DNA of 64,000 nt from Costus lasius. Its lineage: Eukaryota > Streptophyta > Magnoliopsida > Zingiberales > Costaceae. The stretch spans positions 14,429,957 to 14,493,956 of the forward strand of contig CM050450.1 of assembly GCA_027563935.2 (NCBI GenBank), in the 5' to 3' direction. Shown one piece after another: positions 12,242 to 23,942 of the stretch. The notes under the pieces were generated by a model. The model was not told where the DNA came from. It searched no databases and saw nothing but the letters and a program-made list of their open reading frames with translations. The position numbers and the translations under genes were made by a program. Numbering within the stretch: position 1 is the stretch's first letter; each line of letters begins with the position of its first letter.

Positions 12242-15200
12242 CTATACTTGATATTGATAGCCAAAATTCTGAAAGGTTCTAATTTCGCCGCACCTACTTG
12301 CAGTAACAGTCACCAATCCCCAGGCCGATGTACTTTGCATTGGCAGGCACCCACTGAAAAGGTCACTACTTCTTTGAGGGCTCTGTTTATCGGTCATAAG
12401 CTCTTCAGGCCAGGTTGCCGCAACCCTTTCACAAAAATGATTTGAGTTCGGGTTCGTGCTACAATTCCGTTGGCAACCAATGTTCAGGTAATCAGGAGAA
12501 GGCGAACAATGGATTCCGTTGGTCTCAATTGCCAATGGTGAATTTGCCTGGGACTCTCCATTGATCTCATTCTGTTTACTGGAATGAGTTCGCTTCATCC
12601 CTCCCATTCCAGAGTTTGGCCAAGGAACGGCAGCAGTCACACCTTGACAGTGGAAGTGCTCGTAAGATTGGGTGACACTAGCAGCACTTTTTCTCCGATT
12701 AGGCTGGGTATCTTCATCATATCTCCATACATACACATGAGAATCCTCACTGGCAGAGATCACATATTTTCCATTAGCAGTCCAGTATGCTGAGATTTGG
12801 CTGCTTGTATTGCGAAAGCCTGAGCAAAAAAAATAATCAAGTCATTTACAGGAAGAACAATGAATGAATTGCTGTAATAAAACATAAGATCAGATACCAC
12901 TGTTGATAGAATTGCATAACCTAGTCATGAGTAACTAAAATCAGTCATACAAGGATAGTGTGAAAAGAATCTAGAGTCATAGGGTATTTTGAAATCAATG
13001 ATAAATAACAATTCATATGTGGATAACCTAATGACAAATCCCTATGAGTGGCAGTTATTCTAATACTCTAGCAGAATTCTATTATGAGTTTCTGATCAGT
13101 AATATGAAGACGAAATAAATGTAAAAGACAATCTAGTGACTATAAACTAAAAGAAACTAGTTCTGTTGGACTAATCACCCACGTGCAGAAAGGGGAAAGA
13201 TGGATGCGTAATCCAGAAAAGGCAAGATCTTCTCCTTGATTCAATAATCAACACTAACGCTCTTTTCATCATCATACAGAAAGATAAAAACTTCTCTCCC
13301 CCAGCTTATATTAAACTCAACCTTCAGAAGCACGAGGCTACTCTACCTCTGCTACTGATCCCTATTAAACAAATATTAGAAAAATAAAAGATAATTTTCC
13401 AACTACTAAAATAATTTTCCATAAAATTATACTATGCAATAAAAATAATACAACTTCAGATCTTGATGTACTTCCAAGTATGTGTGGAAAAGGCCATATT
13501 GCTGGTCCCAGGCTAGAAACAGAATTTCATACCCTCCTCAGGGTGAAGTTGGACCAAATCTGCTGCAGAACCTTGGTCGGGCATGTTAATTTATTGGATT
13601 AGAGTATCAAAGAAACATTAAAAACAAGGTTCAACCACATCAAAGATCCAACTAGACTGAGATGGTTATGGATATCCCAAAAAGGGCCACGATTTTCCTT
13701 GTCCTCCAATTATTGTTTAGGTGGTGCGAGTCATTCTGTTGATACAATATGAACAATTTTACAATTTAATAAACTACTTACTAGAGTGCATAAAAGCTTT
13801 GGTTTGCAATTGATCAGGATTTAAAAATAAACATATTGTTAGTATCAATTTTCTGTCACATGAAAGGTGCTAGTTAGCTCAACTAGCAAACAGTTAAATC
13901 CCACCTTAATCACTAATACGACTTGTTTTCTTGTTAAAAAAAAATGGTCTGTCACATTGGTACATACCAATATCATGTTCAACTTTTCGTTGCATAAATG
14001 TTAAATGTTTCAATAATTTGGAGGTGGTCAAATTAAGGTTTGACATAGAGTGGTCCAAACTCCAAAGAGATCTAGGATAAATTACTATCAAATTGGCAAG
14101 TCATATATGATTCTATCCAATTAAAACCACCGATAATGTTGGTAGAGGGTACATATTGGTAGGATAATGGATCCGTATTTTAAACCTTTGAGAACTATCA
14201 CCTTGCGTGCACAAGACCTACTAATAGTCATACTATTATTATGAATGAAATGACCAGGATAATATTTACTAATATCATTTGCATGACTCAGCGTACTAGC
14301 ACAACGTGGGATGTGAGCACTCATTCACTTCATTTGGCTATGTAACTTCAAGCACAATAATCCATCTACACAGTAAAATCTATCAACTTTAAATTGAATT
14401 TACATTAGAAGGGTTTTCTTTACATAATGCACTACGTTTTGCTTCTCATACTCTGCCACCTAAGTTGATAATTGACAAATTGCTATATTGTACACAACTA
14501 CGCACAAGACTTCATGAATGAAAATTACCCAGACTTGGTTCCACCTAATTGGATCTCAGAAAAACGACTGCAGAATAATATCTGCAGATAACTAGAATGC
14601 AAAGAAACATAATATGTTTGTGCTTCACTGCTGCTTTGGTGCAACAGAGGACAAAGGACATATAGCATATAGTCTAGGAGCAGAAATCTTGCAGCGTTTC
14701 AGAAGTCACCCTGCCCTGCTCTGTTTTGATCCACCCAACCTTCACAAGGTAGGGATGGAAACTTTCTCATTCCACAAAAAAATGCAAACTAATATAATTT
14801 TCACTAATTTTAATTAAATTAAACTGATTTTTTTTTAACTCCCATACTGCATATGCCTGCGCTATAGAGATGATTAAGGACAGTTTTGAAGTGATGCGAA
14901 CGCACGCTCCAACCCTTCACCATGCTTTGTGAATAAACAGTTTTATTTTCTTTTTCAAGTTCAAATAGAAATCTTAAACTGAATGAGACAAATAATTCAT
15001 GTTTCAAATTACAGAAATCTGATACTTGTAAGCTTAGTTTAATTGGTAGACCATAGTTCTACTAATTTCCAAACAACTCAGGAATTTTCCTATAAGTAAA
15101 CGTCTGTGCCCTTAAAAGCATCTCCTAAGTGCTCATAAACGCCTATCCAATAGCGAGAAAATTTAAGGCCAATTGAATACAGTTTCAAAGTGAAAACTGT

Positions 15201-18200
15201 CACCTTTAAATTTGTGAACAAGCTCATTGCAATCAAGTACCCGGACGCGTGAATCTGCAGATGTAACTAGCACTTTCGAAGAACTCCCAGGAGCAAACTG
15301 TTAACAAAGCTGGTCAGCAAAGCCGAAAATTTTGAAGTGCACTAATAAATGGAGATGGTCGACATACTTTAAGTGCAATAGGAAGGCTGTTGATGCAAAT
15401 ACCTGGAATCCAGTAATCTTCTTGTGCCTGGATTTCTTTCTCTTGTTTTCCAAATCAATATGACTTTTTTGAAGAAGCTTGTTATCTTAAATAAAGCAGA
15501 TACCAATTACATAAACATCAGAAAGTTACAATATATCAGATAGAGAAAATTTTAGTTTGAATGTTCCATACCAGATGTATCATACAAGTGGCAACTACCC
15601 TTGTGTGAACCAACTAGAGCACCCTTCAGTGATTAAAAAAAAACATAAGATATTAAAAAATAAATGCTTAAATAATGTTTACAATTGATTAACCAGTGTA
15701 AAACCTGCCCATCAGGGGTGTAACAAGCAGCAGTGACCATCTCATGCAAATCATTCCAATCAACAATTTGCCGGTCTGGAATACTCCATATGCGGACCTT
15801 CTCATCTAAGGATCCACTGATGAAGTACCTGTCATCAATAGGATTGAACTGGATGCATGTGACTGCATCAACCAAGATTAAGAAAAATCATAGAGACATT
15901 AGGTAGCAATAACACAGGCACATCAACAAAGAGACAGAAATCGTTTGATACATAATCAGAACTTACCATAATCACTGTGTGTAAATGTTTTCAAACAGCA
16001 AGTGCTAGACATGTGCCAAAGTCGAACAGTTTTGTCCATTGAAGATGAAAGTAGGTACTGAAAACCAAACAAATCAAAGAAAGGCATCATCAACACATTA
16101 AGCTCGGATAAGAAAAACATGCAGAATAACACTAAAGACTATATAACTCTGCGGGCATCAGTGCGGATTCTGGAGAGCATGTAAATTTTTATATAGCACA
16201 ATCAGGTGAACGGTGAATATCTTCTCACAAATAAATTTTCATATGATTAAAGGACAAACATGTTGTAAGAATTTTTGCTTTTCCCATACTACTATTTACA
16301 GAGCTAGCGACATGTTGCCATGAGCTGCTATGAAGAATTTTTTTTTTTCCAGTAAAAAAACATCATAGTATGATGTGCAATTAACTGTAGAACAGTGTAG
16401 TATACATAAAAATTGTCGAATTTAAACTACTTTTTTGAAGTTTGAGTATCTTGAGAACTGGTTTACATATCAATCTGAAGGGCCCAATCCAAGGCACAAA
16501 AGAAAATTGGTGGTAAATGTAAATTGTTTGGGATGCAAATTTGAAGGGAAAAAAGTGAAAAAAAAAACTCTTTAGTGTCCCTTGCGTTTGCAAGGCTAAA
16601 CAAGAAAAATCTAACATCTTGTTGGAGAGATAATAAGAAGTCATAATTGGAATTGAAATCTTTGTCCATTAGCTGAAACCATTTCTAATACAGACATCTA
16701 GCACAATTCTGCTGCTAAATGAAATAAATAATAATTTTTACTAATGATCCTTTGAAGTTTACTACTCTGGTTTTGCTTTGCTATGTACCACTTTGATATT
16801 TGGAATCCCGTCAAATATGAATTTACAATGTCAAACAATTCGTCGTGTTTCATTTGCCACCAAAGCCAACTATCAGGATTAGTGTTTTCCACATTTACCA
16901 ACTAAATTCAAAGTTCAATAACTCCATTCAAGTCATACATCTCTAAAATAAAAGGCATTCTGATTCTTTATAACTTGTTCTCAATCATCTCATTACTTGA
17001 ATGTAAGCATGCACCTTTTTCCTCGAGCATGTCAATACTCAAATATTGAAAATCAAATGTCCCTTACTTTATATTGAAGTGTGGGTGTCATATGCATGAA
17101 AAGCTACACTAAACACGTCAAATTACCTGTGACTTGGACCATGACAGGTCAAGGACATCATCTCCATGCCCTCTGAAAGAACATACAGGCTTCTCGGACA
17201 AAGCAAACACGTGCTCGGGCATCAAAACGGAGTCAGAGCTAACAGACTTCCGACTACCAGGGATCTTTGCTCTTCTCTTCTTATCCCAGTGGTTCCCTTC
17301 GGCACCAGCTAGCACCGACTTTGGATCTGGCGGGCAATTAGTGATTGCCATTGCAAACGGCTTGAAATTCGCATTCTCCTCTGCTGCTTTCAACAAATCA
17401 TCCTTTGTGCTAATATCAGATACTTCCCAGACATGGATGACACAGTCCTCTCCTGCACTAGCCAAGTACCGCCCATCCAAGCTGAACTTGATGCTCCAAA
17501 TGGAACCATTATGTGCCTGAATTGCCTGACTCATGTACATACCAGTGAGCTCCTTGTGGGACTTTCCGTACTGCCAGACCTTAACCCGAAGGTCAAGGCC
17601 ATGAGAACCATCCTGGCTATCGTCGGTAGCAGAGCTCGACCTCCTCCCTCCCTTCTCAGACGATGTATCCTTTTCATCACTGCTCCGACGGTCCTGGTGG
17701 TGCCCTCCGGCTATTGCAGCCCCTGCCACATTCCGGATGCTCCTGAGCCAACTTCCTTTCTTCTTCGACCGCGTCCCTCCCTTGGAAACTCCATCGTTTC
17801 GCGGCCCACTTCCAGACCCACTGGAACCGCCTCCACGGCGCCCAGCCTCTGCCTCCTCCACCTTCTGCCGCCTCATCAGTTCTTGAACGATGGGCGAACA
17901 ACCAACGCACATCTCAAACTCCTGCATCGTCAGCTGCCGCCCAGTCCCCACCTCCCTCAACTTGTTCCACATCCCGTCCTCCCCGAATTCCTTAACCACG
18001 AACTCCCTCCCATTATCGAGGTTCTTGATCAAGCACCTGGGGTCGGCGACAGCAGCGTCGGCATCGCCCTCGTCCCAGCGGTCGCCGTCGGAGACGTCAA
18101 GATTCCCAGCGGAAGAGGATCTCGAAAGCAGGGAAGGCTTGTGAGGAACCGGCAGATTGATGGATCTCCGATGCTGGTGCGGGTACGGGTGAAGGGTGTC

Positions 18201-18611
18201 GGGTTTATTTACAGCAGATGGTTCCACGGAGCCATCGGGTCTGGATCGGACCATGCCAGGGGCGGCGGGGGAGGAAGAGGAGAGGGCATCGTCGGTGGGG
18301 GGCGGCGTCGCCGCACCGGGGCGCGGGAGGCGGGCGAGGGCGGGGTCGCCGGCGAGTCCGAGGCGTTGGAGGAGGACGCGTCTGCGCTCGGCGACCGGCG
18401 CGGGTTCGGAGGTCCAGACGTCTAAAGAGGGCAGCGGGGAGGGGCGGAGTCCACGGCGGAAGCGGGGGCGGCAGTCGTCGGCGTCGGCGTCGGTCGCCTC
18501 ATCGTCGGAGGCGGAAGTGGACGAGCAGGAGGAGGACAGGATCCGATCCAAAGACTCGTAAAACTCTTCTTCTTCGTCTTCCTCCTCCACTACCGCGCTT
18601 TTGCTCATCAT
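12242..18611 (-). CDS. WD40-repeat protein, WDR44-like (plant transducin family)
   Basis: A complete seven-exon gene on the minus strand: 17127-18611, 15967-16057, 15705-15862, 15572-15623, 15403-15485, 15204-15297, 12242-12819. All junctions are GT/AG and total CDS is 2541 nt (846 aa), or 845 aa from the second Met at 18608. The first 360 residues are acidic, Ser-rich and low-complexity. WD40 repeats begin near residue 366 ([20 protein letters not shown], ending [10 protein letters not shown]). They continue with [65 protein letters not shown] and [16 protein letters not shown], followed by a Ser/Asn-rich C-terminal tail. This order matches the plant WDR44-like family. Mammalian WDR44 binds Rab11, but a trafficking role here is inference. 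Exon 1 is strongly GC-rich. An antisense open stretch over exon 1 is a shadow. Confidence 0.93.
12820..15203 (-). other. Intron 6 of the WD40 gene
   Basis: The 2.4-kb last intron is the longest of the gene. It is AT-rich, with no readable open frame and no clean terminal repeats. It may contain old transposon debris (for example 13140-13600), but I see no diagnostic motif. Confidence 0.6.
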
Positions 18612-18835
18612 GCCCGCATTCGGGATCCCGAGGCGGCCGCGACGCCGCCCGCTTCGGCGGGGATGTGTAAAGAGAAGCGAACAAGGAATCGGTTCTCACA
18701 AATCGCAATGGGCGTCTCGGAGCGCCAGAGGGGAGCGAAGCGATACGATGCTGCAGTTTTCTTTTTGGTGTCAGTTGGTGGAGAGAGAAAGAGAGAAGCG
18801 GAATGGGGGTTTCAAGATGCTGGTGTTGTTTGTTT

Positions 18836-18839
<4 letters not shown>

Positions 18840-18868
<29 letters not shown>
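18840..18868. repeat. (GA)n microsatellite in the 5' leader or promoter of the WD40 gene
   Basis: An uninterrupted run of about 14 AG units lies some 230 bp upstream of the start codon at 18611. On the gene strand it reads (CT)n. GA/CT tracts in plant leaders are known binding sites for BPC/GAGA-type factors; a regulatory role here is inferred from position only. Confidence 0.85.
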
Positions 18869-18873
<5 letters not shown>

Positions 18874-18919
18874 AGATCCCTCTCGCTCATTCACCGGCCT
18901 CACACATCCCATTCCCAAT

Positions 18920-21200
18920 TGGCATATTCCACACTACAATTTTTTAATTGTAACGCAAGTAATGTAAACTAAAAAAAAATCCAAAGAAACATGCTCGATA
19001 ATAATTGACCATTTAATTCCATTTTTTTAATGTTTTGAATGGTCTTAATTATATATCTTTAGATTCATGGTCTTCGAACTTGTTTCATTCATTCATTCAT
19101 CCTCACACATGCGTTCATGAATAAACAATGGAGAGAACATGCTCGGCAATAATTGAAAATTTTTAGCTAGATCATTTGATTTGTATTTTTTTATATTTTT
19201 TTATTTTATATAAAAAGAAAATTCATATTGACAACAATTTATTTGATAGTTTGTCTTCCCAAAATAAAAATCACAAACCAAACTACTCAAATAAGGAGAA
19301 TATGATAATTAAGGTTGTGTTTTTTTTGGAAGAAATCTATACTAGAAAGAAGGAAAACACAGCCAAAGATAATCAAGTATCAGTTATTTATGATATTAAT
19401 AATGTGTTTCTAGTGAGACAACTTTTTGTGATTTAGATTGTTTTGATGAAGTTCTATAGCAATCAATATATTGCCTTCGTCATCTTTTAATGATGATTAA
19501 GTCGTATATTTGACTCATTTTTCTAAGGCTTTACCCTTGGAGCTTTGTGCTCAAGGTCTTTCTAGTGAAAGGCATTATTCAAGAAGTCTTATTCAAAAGT
19601 TGTAGTGGCTCTCCTTTTAAACGATTTCTTATTGGTGTCTTATTTTATAATTTATAATTTATAATTTTATTTTATTTTGTTTAATCTCTTGCAAAAGTGT
19701 CTCTTTCCTATAGATTTTTTATTTATTTAATTTTATTATATTTGTTAAAAAATTATAGAGAAATGAGTGTCCTACTTCTCCTCCCATTTATAGAATGAAT
19801 TGAAGCCTCCAATTTTCTCTTATCTCTTTGTTCTTGAGATCTCTATCTCAAGTTTACTTATTTTGTTCTTTTCTCAAAGTTGGAAGAAGCTATCAACAAA
19901 GTTTTAGAGTGAATTTAACTTATGTGAGAGCTAGATCTTCTCTTTGAGCTCTTTCTTTCTAACTTATCCGTTCATGCCTTCTAATTTGGAACAATTAGAA
20001 TTTTAATTTTATTGATATTTTTCTATATATGCTTCCTCGAAGAAATTTTCAGTGTCTAGATAGATATCAACTGTCTACTCATATACTGCATATGCATCAA
20101 AGCAGTAGCTATCAGTGTCTAGATAGAGCTCACCAATTTGATCTTTTCTTGACGCAAATGAATGCAAAAAATGAAGTCAACGCATGCTCGCTCTGTGAAC
20201 GGAGAAGATCTTGAACAGCATCAGTAAACTTAAAAGTCTAAAACCCTAATGACGAAGGCAGTCATTTCCTTGATCCAAAACTGTGAATCCGAAAACTACA
20301 AAGCAACTGCCAATCGAGCGCAGCCTGCCTGCTGCAACGTCGGACAGCTGCTGCCCTTCAGTAGGCCTGCGCTCATTCCACTGATTGAACTATCGTGATC
20401 CAATAGTCAAAACGCCGATAAATACAAAGCCTGCACTATACTAATATAGTTACGACTGTTCCACACTGAACAAATTCAAGTCATTAGCAGAGTTCAGATT
20501 GCAGATTGGCCATGAGAGAGTCTGATAAAGACTTCTGAATGGAGAAGAACAGTCTCAGCGGAGACAAAAGGAAGCTGGCAGTAAAAAATCACTGCACATT
20601 CAGGATCAAAGCCACTCATTGATGCTAATGAAAAGAGGCAAAGATCACGAGAGACATAAAGCTATGAATTGAGCAGGCTGACACAGCTCCATCCCTGCTC
20701 ACATTTAATGCCAATCCCCTTAAAAGCTACAGAGTGAGTCCCAAAACAAGAACAACTGCTAATGCATTGCAATAGCGCATCGCTTTGTCTGAATAATCTC
20801 TCATTATTCAGGGCTTTAATTGCTTCTGATTAATGAGTGGCTCTGGTCCCGAGCACAGAGAGCCATTCATGGTGATTGATAAAAATTCCTTTCTTTTTCA
20901 ATGTCAAGAACAGAGAACAGAGATGACTCTGTTGCAACAAGCAAAGGTTGAGAATGTTATCCACTTATCCTCTTGCGCCAGATCTTGCCAGCCGCAATCC
21001 ATGAAAGGAGCTGAAAAGAAAGTGAGCTCAACTATCGTTTTAATAGTATATCTCGTTCATTCAATGTGTGATCAAAGAAAAAAACAAACAAAAGAAACAA
21101 ATTATTAAAAAAATTGAGCTGATGGATTGTTTAAAGAAAAAGGTGAAGGATTGGGGCTAGTTTTCTAAGCAAGGACAGTGTGTAGAAAATCTATTCGTGC
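18920..21200. other. Intergenic region between the WD40 gene and ABCG11, left part
   Basis: No gene is supported here. AT-rich tracts dominate up to about 20000. A sequence reading TCAGTGTCTAGATAGA occurs twice (about 20049 and 20111). A moderately complex non-coding stretch follows at 20200-21060. Confidence 0.6.
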
Positions 21201-21204
21201 AATC

Positions 21205-21520
21205 CAAAATTCACAAATCTTAAAATAAGCATATGGAGTATGGCCATAACATAACCAATATTAAGCTCGCTTTATCATAAATATTGATCAAACATTATAG
21301 ATATTGACCAAAATATAATAAATATTAACTGAATATCATGGATATTAGTTAATATCTATAATATTTAGTTAATATCGTAGATATTTAGTTAATGTCCACC
21401 ATATTTAGATGTTTAATTAACAACAATGATGTTTGATTAATATATATGATAAACAAAATCAATAGCCACTATGTTATGGTCAAACTATATATATTTGCTT
21501 TAAGATTTTTGCATTGTTTA
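21205..21520. mobile_element. MITE-like element with long imperfect terminal inverted repeats
   Basis: The left arm (about 21210-21262) contains AAATCTTAAAATAAGC and later GCCATAACATA. The right arm (about 21460-21510), read on the other strand, contains AAATCTTAAAGCAAA and ACCATAACATA at matching spacing. The arms therefore extend about 45-50 bp. The centre is AT-rich, with a short tandem of ATATTTAGTTAATAT-like units. No coding capacity is seen. Family and exact ends are unresolved. Confidence 0.6.
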
Positions 21521-23705
21521 GCTCAGCCTATGAAATTTTTTCCATTCAATGATACATGCACATGGGTTTAAAGAGTTTTATTTTGTGTTAATTTTTTATT
21601 TAATTTTCATTCTAATATATAGTTTTTATTGATATATCTTCTTTAATTCTTTTTATTAAAGGGTTAATATAAGAAATTAAACAAAAGAAACTTGAGGACA
21701 TTATTTTAATCATTTTAGTTCATAACTTTTTCTATATTTTTACCTAAATCAAGTCAAAATTAAAATTTTAAGAAATAGAGTTCTCAAGAAGATCAAACAA
21801 AAGCCACAAATAGTGTACTAGTTTAGACACTCACCAACCTAACATAGTAACTTAAAAGCTTAAGTTGTTGCAAGATCAAATCCATAAACACCATATCCAC
21901 TTGTTCCAATAAGCTTAATGATATCGATAAAAATGGACTAAGCCAATTTCATACTCACAAAGCACATCAAACACCTAAAACTATGAACAATCACATCCAA
22001 GAATCGACTTGTAATGACACAAACACATACCATTCAATGTCTAATAATGCCCATGTGGAGCTAGCACATGTCTAATACAAAATGGCCTAGTAGAAACACT
22101 GTTAATTATAGACATATTTAAATAATTTTTTTTTTTCAAAATTATTTGTAAGCACGATGTTGATCCACTAAATCTTATAATTATTTTTTTATAAAAATAT
22201 TATTATATTATTTATTAAACCAAAATAATTAGATTAGGTGGGGGCAATCTATTAGGGTGACCTTTTTTTTAGGGGCTAAAGATGATTACATATTTAGAGT
22301 GGGGGTAAGACTTAAATGCACGAGCCTACCCTAACCTAACCTAACCACATTGGAATCTAGCTACATGCCTAATTTGAAACCAATAGATCGCATCCAAGTG
22401 CAACAATTTAAAATTTTTTGTTTCTTCTTACAATATATCGATTTTCCATTTATAGTTCCAAAAAAAGAAGTCGCAATGATTAAGAAACTTAGAAACGGAT
22501 TAGGTCCCCCACTAAAACAGTAAGCGAACTTTCAAAGTAAAGTTGCAAACAGGAAGCAGCATTTACTTTTGCAGGCGATCCTGACTCGACGCGAGTGGCA
22601 TCATCCGCGCTGCCGGAGCCAATGGTCCCCGAAACCCGATAAGAATGATTGCATTCAGCACTCTGATCCATTTTATCGGATCGGATCGGGAACTTGATCA
22701 TAAGTTGAAATTAAATTGATTAATTTAATGGAAATGGATAAAGCCTCACGGTCGCGGATGAACAGTCCTAAGCATAAAGTGCTAATCAGCAACAGCGTAG
22801 AGGAAGGACCCGTCAAAAGCGCTTAATAGACGTGTGTCTGAAGGAGAAGAAAATGCTAACGCAAAGACAACTCGATCCGTCAATCGACTGGACCCGTTTG
22901 GACATGGCTTTTAAGGTCCTTTCGTTCACGAAAACATATGCAGCTGATTTATCGTTTGCGCACTGAGCTTTAGCAAAACAGTGGGCGGAAACAATAATTT
23001 GCATCGGCTTAGAACAGTAAACTGAGGTCCCTGTCGCCAATAATGATCCACTGACCTGCTGCTATCGCTCGATCCACAGAAACAGCCGCATTGATTTCAA
23101 AGGCTACTGATTGAGAGCGACGCCGCAACCAGATCGGGCTCGAGAGCTGCGGGGAGAGGTTTGGTCCGCGGACCGACACGGCACGCACCCTCGGAAAGCG
23201 GGGCGTAAGATGCTTCGTGATCTTTGGCGCGGGTTAATAGATTTGGTCGATCTATCGTTCCGGCAGTTGAGGCGGTTAAAATCTAAGGATGGATTCAGGT
23301 GGCGGGCGGGCCCACAGAGGGGAGGCGAATGATTGGACGAGTGCTGGAGGGTGAGTTAAAAGGTGTTTAAGGTTTGGTCTTAGAGGAAAAGTTGATAATG
23401 ATCGGTCGGTGAGGAGCAGGAGGCCACTGCTGGTGTTGGCGGATCGGGCCCGAGCGAGGAGATGGAACTTGAAAGCAAGATTTTAAATGGAATATAATTT
23501 TTTTTAAAAAAATTTAATTTTTTTTATAATAATGAAAAATAAAATATTTAAAACCAGACATAAATAGTATTAGTTAGAAGGGCGGGCCGTAATCGATCTG
23601 CTATAAGCCCATTATTTTAATCTAACTATAGTTAAGAACATTCAATTGGGCTTTCTTCCAACCTCAAGCCCAGTCTAACGAATCTAACTATAGTTAAGAA
23701 GATTC

Positions 23706-23736
<31 letters not shown>

Positions 23737-23942
23737 TAAAAAAATTAATTATACTTATTAGTATTTGTAGATGAATTCTAGATATTCATTTAGATGAATT
23801 CATCTAGATCGATCTAGATACTACATGTTTGGCGATTTATCCGACTCGATCGAGATTGCTTGGGAATCTAGAAACATATATATATATATATCATGATCCA
23901 CATGAATTATCTTGCTATAATCACTGTATAAAGCTCTGTTAA
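21521..23942. other. Intergenic region downstream of ABCG11
   Basis: No gene is supported. The segment at 22500-23480 is more GC-rich but has only short open frames. A 20-bp direct repeat (AATCTAACTATAGTTAAGAA, containing the palindrome TAACTATAGTTA) occurs at about 23618 and 23680. An (ATT)n microsatellite follows at about 23708-23735. Confidence 0.6.

Noticed and set aside
17433..18425. A 330-codon open frame on the plus strand opposite WD40 exon 1
   Set aside because: It is antisense to a well-supported GC-rich exon; the open frame is a by-product of codon bias and shows no recognisable domain.
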